Below are positions 1 to 9,165 of a stretch of DNA of 64,000 nt, in pieces (position 1 is the first letter of the stretch; every line of letters begins with the position of its first letter). The translations under genes were made by a program, and so were the position numbers. Below the pieces are notes generated by a model. The model was not told the origin of the DNA and searched no databases. It saw only the letters and a program-made list of their open reading frames with translations. Source of the DNA: Verrucomicrobiota bacterium (GTDB taxonomy: Bacteria; Verrucomicrobiota; Verrucomicrobiia; Verrucomicrobiales; Verrucomicrobiaceae); NCBI GenBank assembly GCA_017301975.1, contig JAFLEI010000010.1:1-64000 (forward strand). The letters are read 5' to 3'.

Positions 1-71
1 CGGGTGCCTTCGCCTTTGTCGTAGGAGTTCAGAATTCGTTCGCGCAGATCAAGGGAAAGTGTTCTTGCCAT
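1..71 (-). pseudogene. IS630-family transposase, N-terminal fragment cut by the window edge
   Basis: The minus strand from the ATG at 69-71 reads MARTLSLDLRERILNSYDKG and continues in frame to base 1. This is the usual start of IS630-type transposases, whose N-terminal helix-turn-helix binds the terminal inverted repeats. Only 23 codons are visible, so an intact copy and a truncated one cannot be told apart; it is typed as a pseudogene only because it is incomplete here. The AT-rich stretch just upstream (about 72-130) contrasts with the GC-rich surroundings and would be the element's end and promoter region. The family call rests on N-terminal similarity from memory. Confidence 0.6.
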
Positions 72-129
72 ACCAGATAATACCATTCATTCAGATATTG
101 GCTATATAATTATTTAAAATGCTCTAATC

Positions 130-250
130 CTACATTGTTAAGCGTCTGGTGCGAGGCGGAGCGTTCCTTGTTCCACAGGAACAAGGCTACTTTGCTGCGC
201 TGAGACGTCAGCCGAAACAGCCTGCCTGACGACCAAGTCTAACAATGTAG
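130..250. repeat. Inverted-repeat-bounded intergenic element with internal hairpin
   Basis: An exact 11-bp inverted repeat, CTACATTGTTA (130-140) and TAACAATGTAG (240-250), bounds 121 bp. Inside is a perfect hairpin with a 9-bp stem and 3-nt loop (CCTTGTTCC ACA GGAACAAGG, 166-186), followed by GGCTAC. The segment lies just beyond the transposase start. It could be the end of the insertion sequence plus a second terminal repeat, or a small non-autonomous MITE-like element. No coding frame is seen. Confidence 0.45.
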
Positions 251-297
251 AACTAACTGGCTACGGGGATGCCATACGGTCCCCCGGAGAGGACTGC

Positions 298-714
298 TTA
301 TTCCACGGCTTCCAGCAGGGCTTCGCCGTCTGCGGCTTTGACGAGGCGATAGAAGCAGGTGGGGCGTTTGGTGTGGCAGCAGCCGCCGCCGTACTGTTTG
401 ACACGGAGAACGAGGGCATCCTGGTCGCAGTCTGTGCGGATGTCGATGATCTCCTGAAATTCGCCGCTGGTGGCGCCTTTGTGCCAGAGCTGATTGCGGC
501 TGCGGCTCCAGTAAACGGCCTGGCCGAGTTCGAGCGTCATTTTAAGCGACTGCTCGTTCATGTAGGCCAGCATCAAGGGCGCGCCGCTTTCCGCATCCAC
601 CGCCATGGCGGGCATGAGGCCATGCTCATCGAATTTCGGGGCAAAGAGCATGCCTTCTTCAATGGCATGCTTCGACTCGCGGGCGGCGAAGGAGATGGGA
701 GGGGAGGCGGACAT
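298..714 (-). CDS. hisI: Phosphoribosyl-AMP cyclohydrolase
   Basis: This 138-residue protein hydrolyses the purine ring of phosphoribosyl-AMP in the third step of histidine biosynthesis, in the cytoplasm. The family signature is complete: YWSRSRNQLWHKG around residues 68-80, the metal-binding DCDQD at 95-99, and GGGCCHTKRPTCFYR at 109-123 with the zinc cysteines. The length fits a stand-alone HisI without the HisE pyrophosphohydrolase domain, so HisE must be encoded elsewhere. The gene lies 45 bp downstream of the AsmA-like gene on the same strand and may be co-transcribed with it. No other his gene is in the window. Confidence 0.95.
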   Translation of the reverse strand: MSASPPISFAARESKHAIEEGMLFAPKFDEHGLMPAMAVDAESGAPLMLAYMNEQSLKMTLELGQAVYWSRSRNQLWHKGATSGEFQEIIDIRTDCDQDALVLRVKQYGGGCCHTKRPTCFYRLVKAADGEALLEAVE

Positions 715-759
715 GGGAAAGGATCTATGCTAGCGGCACATCCCCGCCGTGCAACCACG

Positions 760-2292
760 TCATTTTCCCGGAAAGACGGGGAGCACGCTCTTCAGGAGAC
801 CTGTCCCGGCGTTCACGCCATTTTCAAGCATGCTGCCTGCGCCATTGATGACTTTACCGGGGAGTTTGGCGGCGTCTTCTCCGAGCACCGGCTTGAGCAG
901 GGTTTCAGCCCCCTGACCGACGACGGCTCCGGGGGTGTCGAGGAGCAAGGACATGCCGGCAGCGCCGATGAGGCGACTGCTGAGGTCTTCGAGCGGGGCA
1001 TCGAGCGTGCCGACGATGCGAACCCGTGTCCATTGCAGGCCGGGTGGGCCGGCGGGATTGTTTTCCACAAAGACACGGCTGCCGGCGCCGGGGATGCCGC
1101 TCAAGGTTTCGGGCGTAACGCCGAGGAGGAAATCGCCCTCCAGAGCGCGTCCGCGAATGGTGAGGGAGCCTTCAATGCGGAGAAGTCCATTGGATTGAAC
1201 GATGATGTTTTCGAAGCGCAGGGAGTCGCCCTGCGGACGGATGTTGGCGCTGCAGACATCGAGCACGAGGCGTTTGAACCTGTGGGTGTTGGTGTAAGTG
1301 ACGAGCTTGTCGAGAATGGGGAGGCCGGAGAGCGCGCCGTCCTTGAGCGAGAGTGCAGCCCTCCATGCGAGCGGTGCCTCGCGCAGTCCGGACATTTCGA
1401 GGTCGCCTTCGATCTTGCCGGAGAGGCGCTGCTTCCACCAAGCATCGAGGAATTCATCCAAGGGGACGGCTTTGACATGGGTGAAAACCTGCCATGCGCC
1501 GGTGGAATAAATCAAGGAACCCCGAAGGGTGGCCTCGGCCCCCTGCTTCCAGCGCAATGCGGCGTCGCTGATCTGAAACAGTTTGTCGGCCAAACGCAGG
1601 GTGGCCCTGGTGATGTCGAACTGGAGCGGAAGTTTTTGTTCAGGAGCTGAAATGGGAGTGAGAAGGCGGCCGCCGTTCAGCCTGGCGGACATCGATACTT
1701 CACCGGTGTGCCAATCTCCCAGATGGAGCTGGGTTTCGGCGATTTTCCATGCTTCCTGCTCGAATGCGAAGCGATGCACTTCGAAGCCGCTGATGCTGGT
1801 CTGGGTGGGAATGTAGCGGCGGAGGAAGGCCGGAATACCATCGTCGCCGCTGTCAAATGCCACGGTGCCTGCAGAGGCGGGACCGCCCAGTGATGCGGAG
1901 GCGGTGTGACGCAGGGTGACATCGTCCGCTCCGGCGTTTTGAATGCTCCACTTCCCATGGCGGATGGCACCGAAATCGAGGGCGGCCCGCAGTCCGCCCG
2001 CCTCCATGCTCCAGCCAGCATTGGAGAATGACATTTCGGCAACGGTTGCGGTGTCGTCGTTCCAGATGAGAGGGGCGATGAGGGCGCTGCCTTGAATGCG
2101 CGCGGCGATCGACTCCTCCGCCTTCTGACGGAAATCGTCCCTCTGCACATAGGCGCGGATGTAGCTGATGACGAGAGAAGGAGCGAGCAGGGAGAGAATC
2201 ACTCCGCAGACGAGAAGCAACGCCGCCAGCCAGCCCAGCCAGCGAAAAGAAGAGGAGGAGGGACGTTTGCCCGATCTGTTGCGACGCTGCAT
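760..2292 (-). CDS. AsmA-like envelope protein with N-terminal membrane anchor
   Basis: This 510-residue protein has a basic, serine-rich N-terminus, one hydrophobic segment at about residues 17-45, and a long region predicted to lie in the periplasm. That region is made of alternating short beta-strands of the type seen in AsmA and related bridge-like proteins, for example the stretch around residues 355-430 with repeated polar/hydrophobic alternation. No catalytic motif is visible. AsmA-family proteins act in outer-membrane biogenesis and lipid transport, and that role is inferred here only from overall character. It is divergent from the ABCG transporter, with starts 74 bp apart, and lies upstream of hisI on the same strand. 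Confidence 0.55.
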   Translation of the reverse strand: MQRRNRSGKRPSSSSFRWLGWLAALLLVCGVILSLLAPSLVISYIRAYVQRDDFRQKAEESIAARIQGSALIAPLIWNDDTATVAEMSFSNAGWSMEAGGLRAALDFGAIRHGKWSIQNAGADDVTLRHTASASLGGPASAGTVAFDSGDDGIPAFLRRYIPTQTSISGFEVHRFAFEQEAWKIAETQLHLGDWHTGEVSMSARLNGGRLLTPISAPEQKLPLQFDITRATLRLADKLFQISDAALRWKQGAEATLRGSLIYSTGAWQVFTHVKAVPLDEFLDAWWKQRLSGKIEGDLEMSGLREAPLAWRAALSLKDGALSGLPILDKLVTYTNTHRFKRLVLDVCSANIRPQGDSLRFENIIVQSNGLLRIEGSLTIRGRALEGDFLLGVTPETLSGIPGAGSRVFVENNPAGPPGLQWTRVRIVGTLDAPLEDLSSRLIGAAGMSLLLDTPGAVVGQGAETLLKPVLGEDAAKLPGKVINGAGSMLENGVNAGTGLLKSVLPVFPGK

Positions 2293-2366
2293 TTTGGTGG
2301 GGAATTGAATTTTTTCATCGCCAGAGCATTACTCTCCGGCCTAGTGTCGGCACCTATTTTACCTCT

Positions 2367-4181
2367 ATGCTCAAAGCACTCAACGTTTGTCTTGAAGTCG
2401 AAGGTCCGCAAGACTCGGAGAACGGAACGCTGCACCTGCTTCGCGAGGTGAGTTTCACTGTGCCGCCGGCGCATCTGGTGGCGATTGTGGGCCCGTCCGG
2501 CTGCGGCAAGACGACCCTGCTGAAAGTGATCACCGGCATCCAGCAGCAGACGTCCGGGGAACTGCTGTGGGACGGGCGGGATTTGAGCGACGAGGAGGAC
2601 CTGCATCCTGGAGATCTGGGCTATGTGCCGCAGTTCAGCGTGGCGTATGATCTGCTGACGGTGGAGGAGAGCATCGCGAGTGCGATGGTGCTGCGCACGC
2701 AACTGTCGAAGACGGACGATTTCATTCCGGCGCTGGACCACATTCTGGAAGTGACGGGATTGACGCATCTTTCAGACCGCCAGGTGAAGGTGCTGTCCGG
2801 CGGGCAGAAGCGGCGCCTGGGCCTGGCGCTGGAACTTGTCACGGACCCCTGCCTGCTGCTGTGCGACGAGGTCACGAGCGGGCTGGACCCGAAATCTGAA
2901 AACGAGATCACGAACCTGCTGCGGGTTCTTTCTCGCGGGCATCCGAAGCGAGTGGTGGTCAATGTGACGCACAGCCTTGCGAGCCTGGACGCCTATGACA
3001 GCGTGATGGTGATGTACCAAGGGGTGCTGACGTATCATGGCCCGCCGAAGGCGATGATGCATTATTTTGCGGCCGATCACCCGGAGGAGGTGTATCTCAA
3101 GCTCACGGAGCGAAAGGCCGGCGACTGGCATGAATCGTGGGAAAAGCACCGGGACACCTATTACCAGAGCCATGGTTTTGACGGCGCCAAGGCGGTGACG
3201 AAAGAGAGCGAAGCCAAGAGAGGCAGCGGCCCTTCCAAGACCTCCGTGCGTGAGGAGCGCGTGGTGGCAAATCCGGAGCATGCAGAACCGTCCGAGGAGC
3301 ATGATCTGCCACCGGTCGAGACACCATCCATGATGACGCAGTTGTTTGAACTGCTGCGCCGGCGCTGGACGATTTTTCGCCGAGACAAAGCGCAGGTATG
3401 GCTGCACCTGGCCATGCTGCTGGGGTTTCCGCTGCTGGTGGTGATTTTCGCGCTCGATGGCATCAAGCCGCTGAGCGCGCTCTCGGCGCGGCAGGATGAC
3501 AACATCCAGCAGGAGTACCAGCAGATGAAGCAGCACCAGGAGCAGCAGCTGAAAGCCGGGGGGCTCGTCTCCGGGCTCATCATGCTGCAGGTGGTGCTGG
3601 TCACGCTGATGGCGAGCAACAACGCGGCGCGAGAGATCGCGTCTGAGAGATTGATTTTGGAGCGTGAGAAGCTCGGAGGGCTGCACCCTTTTGCGTATAT
3701 CGGCAGCAAGGTGATCTTTCTGGGCATGTTCGTGCTGGCGCAGAGTTTATGGATGGGATTCTTCGTGGACATGGTCACCGGAGGGCTGCCGGGAGACCTG
3801 ATCACGAAGCTGGTGCTTCTGGTTCTTTCCTCAGCGGCGATGACCAGTGTGTGCATGGGCATCTCCGCGATGAGCAAGACGCCGGAAAAGGCCACGATCC
3901 TGTGCATCTACCTCGTGGGCTTTCAGCTTCCGCTTTCGGGCGCCGTGCTCACGCTGCCGAACTGGCTGGAGAACTGGGTGCAGCCGCTGGTGGTGGCCTT
4001 TTGGAGCTGGAGCGGAAGCCTGAGCAGCATGCGGAGCACGGCCTTCTATGATGCGGTGAAGCAGGTCACCTCCACCGATCTCATCAGCCCGGCCATTGCT
4101 GGATTCGTGCTGTTTGTGCATGTGCTGGTGGGGCTGGGCATGACGTTCGTCGGCGTGCAGCGGAGCCAGTGGGACAGTTGA
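2367..4181 (+). CDS. ABCG-type ABC transporter half-molecule (ATPase fused to permease)
   Basis: The N-terminal nucleotide-binding domain (about residues 1-220) shows Walker A GPSGCGKTT (42-50), the signature LSGGQKRR (143-150), Walker B LLLCDE followed by TSGLD (163-174) and the switch histidine at 202. A charged linker of about 100 residues follows. Then comes an ABC2-type membrane domain (about 330-604) with roughly six hydrophobic helices. ATPase-first, permease-second order is the ABCG architecture; such half-transporters dimerise and usually export lipids or hydrophobic compounds. The substrate cannot be deduced. The gene stands alone, with convergent and divergent neighbours. Confidence 0.85.
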   Translation: MLKALNVCLEVEGPQDSENGTLHLLREVSFTVPPAHLVAIVGPSGCGKTTLLKVITGIQQQTSGELLWDGRDLSDEEDLHPGDLGYVPQFSVAYDLLTVEESIASAMVLRTQLSKTDDFIPALDHILEVTGLTHLSDRQVKVLSGGQKRRLGLALELVTDPCLLLCDEVTSGLDPKSENEITNLLRVLSRGHPKRVVVNVTHSLASLDAYDSVMVMYQGVLTYHGPPKAMMHYFAADHPEEVYLKLTERKAGDWHESWEKHRDTYYQSHGFDGAKAVTKESEAKRGSGPSKTSVREERVVANPEHAEPSEEHDLPPVETPSMMTQLFELLRRRWTIFRRDKAQVWLHLAMLLGFPLLVVIFALDGIKPLSALSARQDDNIQQEYQQMKQHQEQQLKAGGLVSGLIMLQVVLVTLMASNNAAREIASERLILEREKLGGLHPFAYIGSKVIFLGMFVLAQSLWMGFFVDMVTGGLPGDLITKLVLLVLSSAAMTSVCMGISAMSKTPEKATILCIYLVGFQLPLSGAVLTLPNWLENWVQPLVVAFWSWSGSLSSMRSTAFYDAVKQVTSTDLISPAIAGFVLFVHVLVGLGMTFVGVQRSQWDS

Positions 4182-4212
4182 GTTGACGTGGTTTCCTGAT
4201 GCGCTGGAACCG

Positions 4213-5367
4213 TCAGGAGTTTTGTGCGAGTTTGATTCCGAGCCAGAGGGCGGCGGGGAGGATGGCGGCGTAGAAGGTCCAATGTTTTCCGGGTGGAGGA
4301 GCGGGGCGCGGGTAGCCGGGGGTGAGGCCTGCGGCGATCATGCGGTCGTAGAGATGGGGATGCAGGAGGCGCTTCGTCATCATTGCGGGCATCTGGTTGG
4401 CCTCGTAGAGTTTTTCGAGAGCGCGGGCGTAGATGGGGCCTTCGGATTCGTCGGTGACGGACATGGAGTCGGCGCGGTTTTCCATGCGCTTGGCGATGTT
4501 TGCTGCGAATCTTTTCACCAGGATGACTGCGAGGAAGATCCAGAACACGCCGCCATGGCCGATGTGGTGGACGACCGGGCGGGTGAAGGCAAAACCGAGC
4601 CAGCTCAGACCGCCGAGCATTCTCGCGGCGAGCACCGGCGCGCTTTCACTGAGATGAGCCATCTCATGCTGAACAAGGGTGCGGAGTTCATCGTCGTCGA
4701 GCACGCGCATGGCGGGACCGGTTGCGACGATGCTGCGGATGTACATGAGCGCGAAGGCGTTGGCCATGACTCCGTCCGCGACCCAGGCGCGCACTGGCGG
4801 CATGCCTGCTTTTGCGGCCACTGAGTCCACCATCTGGCACAGGCGGGGCGTGAGGGGATTTTTGCCGCGCCCGGGAATGGCGAAGAGCCAGACGCCGGAG
4901 TAAAGGACGATCAGCAGCAACGCGGCGATGCCGATGCGAAGCCAGTCGGTCGAATTGAGATTTTCGGAAGTGCAGGCTGCCACCCACGCGATGGTGCCGA
5001 TCAATGCAGACGCAATGCCAAACATCGTGAATGTCTGCATGAGCCAAAGGCGCAGAGACAAACCGGGCCAGATGCGGCGATCGATGAAGAATTGTGCGAC
5101 CATAAAGCCACCCAGCGCAGGGAACACCAAAGAAGGGAGGGACGGATCATCGCCGACCAGTTGGAGGTACAGGGGCCAGCTGACCAACACGATTCCCAGA
5201 ACAACGGCGGCGCGCGACTTGCGCGACTGCCACAGCCAGCGTGCGCGCTCCGTCCAGTGCTGATCCCGTGCCTGCTCCCAAGGGCGCAGGGCCAGACGCA
5301 TGAGTGCGCAACTGTAGAGAAAGCTGGCGATCAGCAGCAGGGCGGGAAAGAGCGCGGGAGAGAGCAT
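4213..5367 (-). CDS. M48-family membrane zinc metallopeptidase
   Basis: The protein has 384 residues. Four or five hydrophobic segments occupy residues 1-165. A peptidase domain follows with the zinc motif HEMAH at 234-238 and a downstream NRADS segment that can supply the third, glutamate-region ligand (ENRAD). This is the layout of HtpX/Ste24-like M48 peptidases, which cleave membrane or misfolded proteins. The C-terminus ends in a hydrophobic helix. The gene begins 3 bp after the stop of the purine permease gene on the same strand, so the two are almost certainly co-transcribed, although no functional link is obvious. Confidence 0.85.
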   Translation of the reverse strand: MLSPALFPALLLIASFLYSCALMRLALRPWEQARDQHWTERARWLWQSRKSRAAVVLGIVLVSWPLYLQLVGDDPSLPSLVFPALGGFMVAQFFIDRRIWPGLSLRLWLMQTFTMFGIASALIGTIAWVAACTSENLNSTDWLRIGIAALLLIVLYSGVWLFAIPGRGKNPLTPRLCQMVDSVAAKAGMPPVRAWVADGVMANAFALMYIRSIVATGPAMRVLDDDELRTLVQHEMAHLSESAPVLAARMLGGLSWLGFAFTRPVVHHIGHGGVFWIFLAVILVKRFAANIAKRMENRADSMSVTDESEGPIYARALEKLYEANQMPAMMTKRLLHPHLYDRMIAAGLTPGYPRPAPPPGKHWTFYAAILPAALWLGIKLAQNS

Positions 5368-5370
5368 GAT

Positions 5371-6741
5371 TTAATGCGGGAGACCGAAAAGGTAATAAGC
5401 GGCGCAGAGCAAGGCGAGCACGATCATGCCGGCGTTGAGTTCGCGAGCACGACCTGAAGCGAGCTTGAGGATGGGATGCACGACGAGGCCGGCGGTGAGG
5501 CCGTTGGCGATGTTGTAGGTGAAGAGCATCATGACGATGGTGACGAAGGCGGGGACCCATTCGGTGAGATCTTCGAAGTCGATGCGGCGGATGGAGCCGG
5601 TCATGAGCAGGCCGACGGCGATCAAGGCGGGGCCGTAGGCGTAGCGGAGCTGCTGAAGGGGCTCGATCAGGGGGATGAAGAAGAGCGAGAGGGCAAACAG
5701 GGCTGCCGTGACCAGCGCGGCAAGGCCGGTGCGCGCGCCTGCGGTGATGCCGGTGGCGGATTCAATGTAGGCCCCGCTGGTGGAAGTGCCCACGAGACCG
5801 CTGAACATGCAGGTGAGGGCATCCACGAGCATGGGTTTTTCGACCTGGGGGAAGTTGCCTTTTTCATCCAGCAGGTCCGCTGCTGCGCCGAGGCCGGTGA
5901 GGGTGCCGAGGGTATCGAGAAAGCTCATCAGGAACAGGGTGAGCAGCACGGGAAGGAAGCTGAACTGGAGCACGCTGGCGATGTCCAGCTTGAAGGCGAT
6001 CTGGCTTAGATCGTACTCGCCGGTGAAGGGTAAAGCGGTGATGGCTTTCGGCGCATGGCCGAAGCCGAGGGCTCCGCCGACGAGTGCTGTGACGATGATG
6101 CCGATGAGGAGTGCGCCGCGCACTTTGCGGATCATGAGAATGGTCATGAGCAGGAAGCCGCCGAGGGCGAGGAGGACCTGGGGATCGTGCAGGTTGCCGA
6201 TTTTGACGGGGACGGCGGGAGAGAGAAAGAGGCCGTGGGCATCGGTGGGCAGGGCCTGGGCGGGCATGCCGGAGATGAAGCTGGTGACGATGCCGGTTTC
6301 GTAGAGGCCGATGAAAGCGAGAAAGAGCCCGATGCCGACGGCGAAGCTGTGCTTCAGGCTCACGGGAACGGAGTTGGCGAGCCAGCCGCGAATGCCGAGG
6401 AGAGTGATGATGAGAAACAGGGCACCGCTGACGAACACTGCGCCGAGGCGCTGCTCCCAGCCAATGCCCAAGGAGGCGAGGCCGAAGGCGATGAAGGCAT
6501 TTTCACCCATGTAGGGGGCCACGGCGATGGGGCGATTGGCGAGCAGGGCCATCAGCAGGCAGCCGAACACCGCCGTCAAAATGGTGGCCACGGTGCCGGG
6601 GCCCACGGGAATGCCGGCGAAGGAGAGGATGGCCGGATTCACGACCATGATGTAAGCCATGGTGATGAAGGTGGTCACGCCGCCGATGAGTTCGGCGCGG
6701 ACGGACGAGCCGTGCTGCTGCAGCTTGAAGAAATCATTCAT
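5371..6741 (-). CDS. NCS2-family (AzgA-like) guanine/hypoxanthine permease
   Basis: This 456-residue polytopic membrane protein has about 12-14 hydrophobic segments. The N-terminal block with TMAYIMVVNPAIL (residues about 27-39), the GMGEN-like APYMGENAFIAF segment, and SFLDTLGTLTG in the middle are typical of the AzgA branch of nucleobase:proton symporters, which take up guanine, hypoxanthine or adenine. Length matches the family. It lies directly upstream of the M48 peptidase gene. The divergent sulfatase gene starts 112 bp away, so promoters for both lie in 6742-6853. Confidence 0.9.
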   Translation of the reverse strand: MNDFFKLQQHGSSVRAELIGGVTTFITMAYIMVVNPAILSFAGIPVGPGTVATILTAVFGCLLMALLANRPIAVAPYMGENAFIAFGLASLGIGWEQRLGAVFVSGALFLIITLLGIRGWLANSVPVSLKHSFAVGIGLFLAFIGLYETGIVTSFISGMPAQALPTDAHGLFLSPAVPVKIGNLHDPQVLLALGGFLLMTILMIRKVRGALLIGIIVTALVGGALGFGHAPKAITALPFTGEYDLSQIAFKLDIASVLQFSFLPVLLTLFLMSFLDTLGTLTGLGAAADLLDEKGNFPQVEKPMLVDALTCMFSGLVGTSTSGAYIESATGITAGARTGLAALVTAALFALSLFFIPLIEPLQQLRYAYGPALIAVGLLMTGSIRRIDFEDLTEWVPAFVTIVMMLFTYNIANGLTAGLVVHPILKLASGRARELNAGMIVLALLCAAYYLFGLPH

Positions 6742-6853
6742 GCTGAGGTGGAGAGGAGCGTGGAAGGGCGGAGCTGCAATTTGAATCGGCGTTTCACTGC
6801 CGCGTGTTTTTTATGCGCAATTCCAAGCGGGCGGAGGTCGTTCACAGCAGGCC

Positions 6854-8779
6854 ATGAAGTCCCTCCTGCTGCTTTCATCCTTTATTCTCCTGCATTCATC
6901 GTTGCGGGCCCAACCCAATGTGGTGCTGTTTCTGGCCGATGACATGGGGTGGATGGACAGCGGCCTGTATGGCTCGAAGTACTATGAAACGCCCAACATC
7001 GACAAGTTCGCGACGCGGGCGATGCGGTTTACGAATGCGTATGCGCAGCCGCTGTGCTCGCCGACGCGAGGAAGCATTTTGAGCGGCCAGTACACGGCGC
7101 GGCATGGCATCACGACGGCCAGCGGACACCAGCCACCGCAGCCGGCAGGACATGTATTTCTGCCGACCACCGGCCCGGCGAATGCGCCAATGCTGCTGCC
7201 TGAGAGCAAGAACTACCTGGAGCCTGCGCAGATCACGCTGGCTGAGACTTTGAAGGGGGCGGGATACCGCACGGCGCACATTGGCAAATGGCACCTGGGC
7301 CTGACGCAGCCGTACTGGCCGGAGCAGCAGGGCTTTGATGTGGCGTTTCACTGTCATCCCGATCCGGGGCCGCCGGGGGAGTATTTTTCGCCGTATGGTG
7401 TGAAGGCGGAAGGCAGGCCAGGGGGCAAAACCAAAGTGGGAACGATCACCGACGGGCCGACGGGGGAGTACATTGTGGATCGTCAGGCGGCGGAGGCGGT
7501 GAAGTTCATCGAAGGGAGCAAAGGTGGGCCGTTCTTTCTCAATCTCTGGTGCTACGGGGTGCACGGGCCATGGGGGCACAAGGTGGAATACACGAAGTAC
7601 TTTGCGGAGAAAAAAGATCCGAGCGGGCGGCAGGGAAATCCGATCATGGCCTCGATGCTGAAGAGCGTGGACGAATGTTTTGGCCGCATCCTGACGGAGC
7701 TGGACCGGCAGGGGATCGCTGACAACACGATCATCATTTTCTATTCTGACAATGGTGGCAACTCGCACAGCAATGTGCCTGGAAGCGGCAAGACCGAGGC
7801 GGCGGAGAAGAACAAGAGCGCCTTTCTGGCCGACTGGCGCAAGTGGGCGGGGGATCAACCGCCGACGATGAACACACCGCTGCGGGATGGCAAGGGGACG
7901 CTGTATGAAGGGGGAACGCGGGTGCCTTTGATGTGGGCGTGGGCGGGCAAGATCAAGCCTGCGAGCGTGAGCGAAGCAGTTGTAGGGCCGATCGACGTGT
8001 ATCCGACGGTGATCGACCTTCTTGGCATCGCCAAGCCTGAGCAGCAGGTGTTTGATGGGGTGAGCTACGCGAAGGTGCTGAAGGGAGAGGGCGAGCTGAA
8101 GCGGGAGGCGTACTTCAACTACCACCCTCACGCGGGTGCGAACCGTGCCGGCGGGGTGTGGGTGCGCAGCGGCGACTTCAAGCTGCTGCGGTGGTTTGGC
8201 AATCCGAGCACGCATGAGCTCTACAACCTGCGAGAGGACCTGAGCGAAGCGCATGATCTGGCGGCGACGATGCCGAACAAGGTGAAGGAGCTGGACGCGC
8301 TGATCGACGGATTTCTCAAGGACACGGGTGCGACTTATCCGCGGCCCAATCCAGCGTACAAACCCGTGGCGGCCAAGTTGCCCGCGACAAAGACTGATCC
8401 GCTGGATGCGTGGAAGGAGCGCCAGTGCAAGGCGACGGTGAGCGCGGGCATTCTGACGATGAAGGGCACCGGCAAACCCGGCACGGCATTCCTGGGCCAT
8501 GGCATGGCCAAGATGAACGGACCCGCAACGGTGAAACTGCGAGTGCGCAGCGAAGCGGGCGGCACAGGAAAGATTGATTCACTGCCGCATACGTCGGCGG
8601 ATTCCAGCGTGGTCCATTCCACCCCGCTGGAGGTGAAAGCGGGTGACTGGCAGGAGCTGAAAATCGAAATGAACGAGAAGGGACCGCTGGGAACGCTGCG
8701 CGTCTATCTGCCGGATGGTGAGATTGATTTCATTGAAGTCGTGCCTGCCAAGGGCAAAGGTCAGCGCTGGGATTTTTGA
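6854..8779 (+). CDS. Secreted type I sulfatase (Cys-type) with C-terminal beta domain
   Basis: A signal peptide (residues 1-19) precedes an alkaline-phosphatase-fold sulfatase domain. Visible features are the metal-binding LADDMGW at 27-33 and the formylglycine motif CSPTR at 68-72, in which Cys68 would be oxidised to the catalytic formylglycine. The catalytic GKWHLG and a second metal site, FYSDNGG, follow. Residues from about 470 form an extra beta-rich tail with alternating polar and hydrophobic strands, not part of the core sulfatase. It probably desulfates environmental polysaccharides or glycoconjugates in the periplasm or outside the cell. No formylglycine-generating enzyme gene is in the window. 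Confidence 0.92.
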   Translation: MKSLLLLSSFILLHSSLRAQPNVVLFLADDMGWMDSGLYGSKYYETPNIDKFATRAMRFTNAYAQPLCSPTRGSILSGQYTARHGITTASGHQPPQPAGHVFLPTTGPANAPMLLPESKNYLEPAQITLAETLKGAGYRTAHIGKWHLGLTQPYWPEQQGFDVAFHCHPDPGPPGEYFSPYGVKAEGRPGGKTKVGTITDGPTGEYIVDRQAAEAVKFIEGSKGGPFFLNLWCYGVHGPWGHKVEYTKYFAEKKDPSGRQGNPIMASMLKSVDECFGRILTELDRQGIADNTIIIFYSDNGGNSHSNVPGSGKTEAAEKNKSAFLADWRKWAGDQPPTMNTPLRDGKGTLYEGGTRVPLMWAWAGKIKPASVSEAVVGPIDVYPTVIDLLGIAKPEQQVFDGVSYAKVLKGEGELKREAYFNYHPHAGANRAGGVWVRSGDFKLLRWFGNPSTHELYNLREDLSEAHDLAATMPNKVKELDALIDGFLKDTGATYPRPNPAYKPVAAKLPATKTDPLDAWKERQCKATVSAGILTMKGTGKPGTAFLGHGMAKMNGPATVKLRVRSEAGGTGKIDSLPHTSADSSVVHSTPLEVKAGDWQELKIEMNEKGPLGTLRVYLPDGEIDFIEVVPAKGKGQRWDF

Positions 8780-8798
8780 ATTCAGCCCCCCTTCCCTC

Positions 8799-9095
8799 AT
8801 GATCCGTCATACCGTCGCCTTCCGTCTCAAGCATGCCCGTGGCTCAGCCGCCGAGGGTAATTTCCTGCGTGCCGCGTGCGAGCTCGCGAAGATCGAGGGT
8901 GTGCAGAAGTTTGAGTGTCTGCGTCAGACCAGCGTGAAGAACAGCTTCACGTTTGGGCTTTCGATGGAGTTTGCGGACGAGGTGGCCTATGCCTTTTACT
9001 GCGACCACCCGGAGCATACGGCCTTCGTGCAGCAACGGTGGATTCCAGAGGTGGAGGAATTCATGGAGCTGGACTACGTGGCGCATGCGCCGTGA
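8799..9095 (+). CDS. Dabb (stress-responsive A/B barrel) domain protein
   Basis: This 98-residue protein starts at the ATG at 8799, which gives the standard family N-terminus MIRHTVAFRLKH; an upstream in-frame start at 8715 would overlap the sulfatase gene in another frame and is rejected. The fold is a dimeric alpha/beta barrel. Family signs are the HTVAFRL first strand and the pattern of FGLSMEF and YCDHPEHTAFV before the last helix. The function of most bacterial members is unknown. It follows the sulfatase by 19 bp on the same strand. A second Dabb gene occurs at 15845. Confidence 0.85.
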   Translation: MIRHTVAFRLKHARGSAAEGNFLRAACELAKIEGVQKFECLRQTSVKNSFTFGLSMEFADEVAYAFYCDHPEHTAFVQQRWIPEVEEFMELDYVAHAP

Positions 9096-9165
9096 GGCAG
9101 GGTGCCGGCGAGAAATCCAGCCGGGGTTCTTGAGGTGGCGGAGGGACGAGCGACGCTTCTGTGTC

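Noticed and set aside
6055..6942. Plus-strand open frame of 295 codons opposite the purine permease
   Set aside because: Gly/Asp/Glu/His-rich shadow of a well-recognised membrane protein gene, and it runs into the start of the sulfatase gene.
9096..9165. Possible terminator (CCGGC...GCCGG) after the first Dabb gene
   Set aside because: The stem is only 5 bp with a long loop and the following bases are not a T-run.
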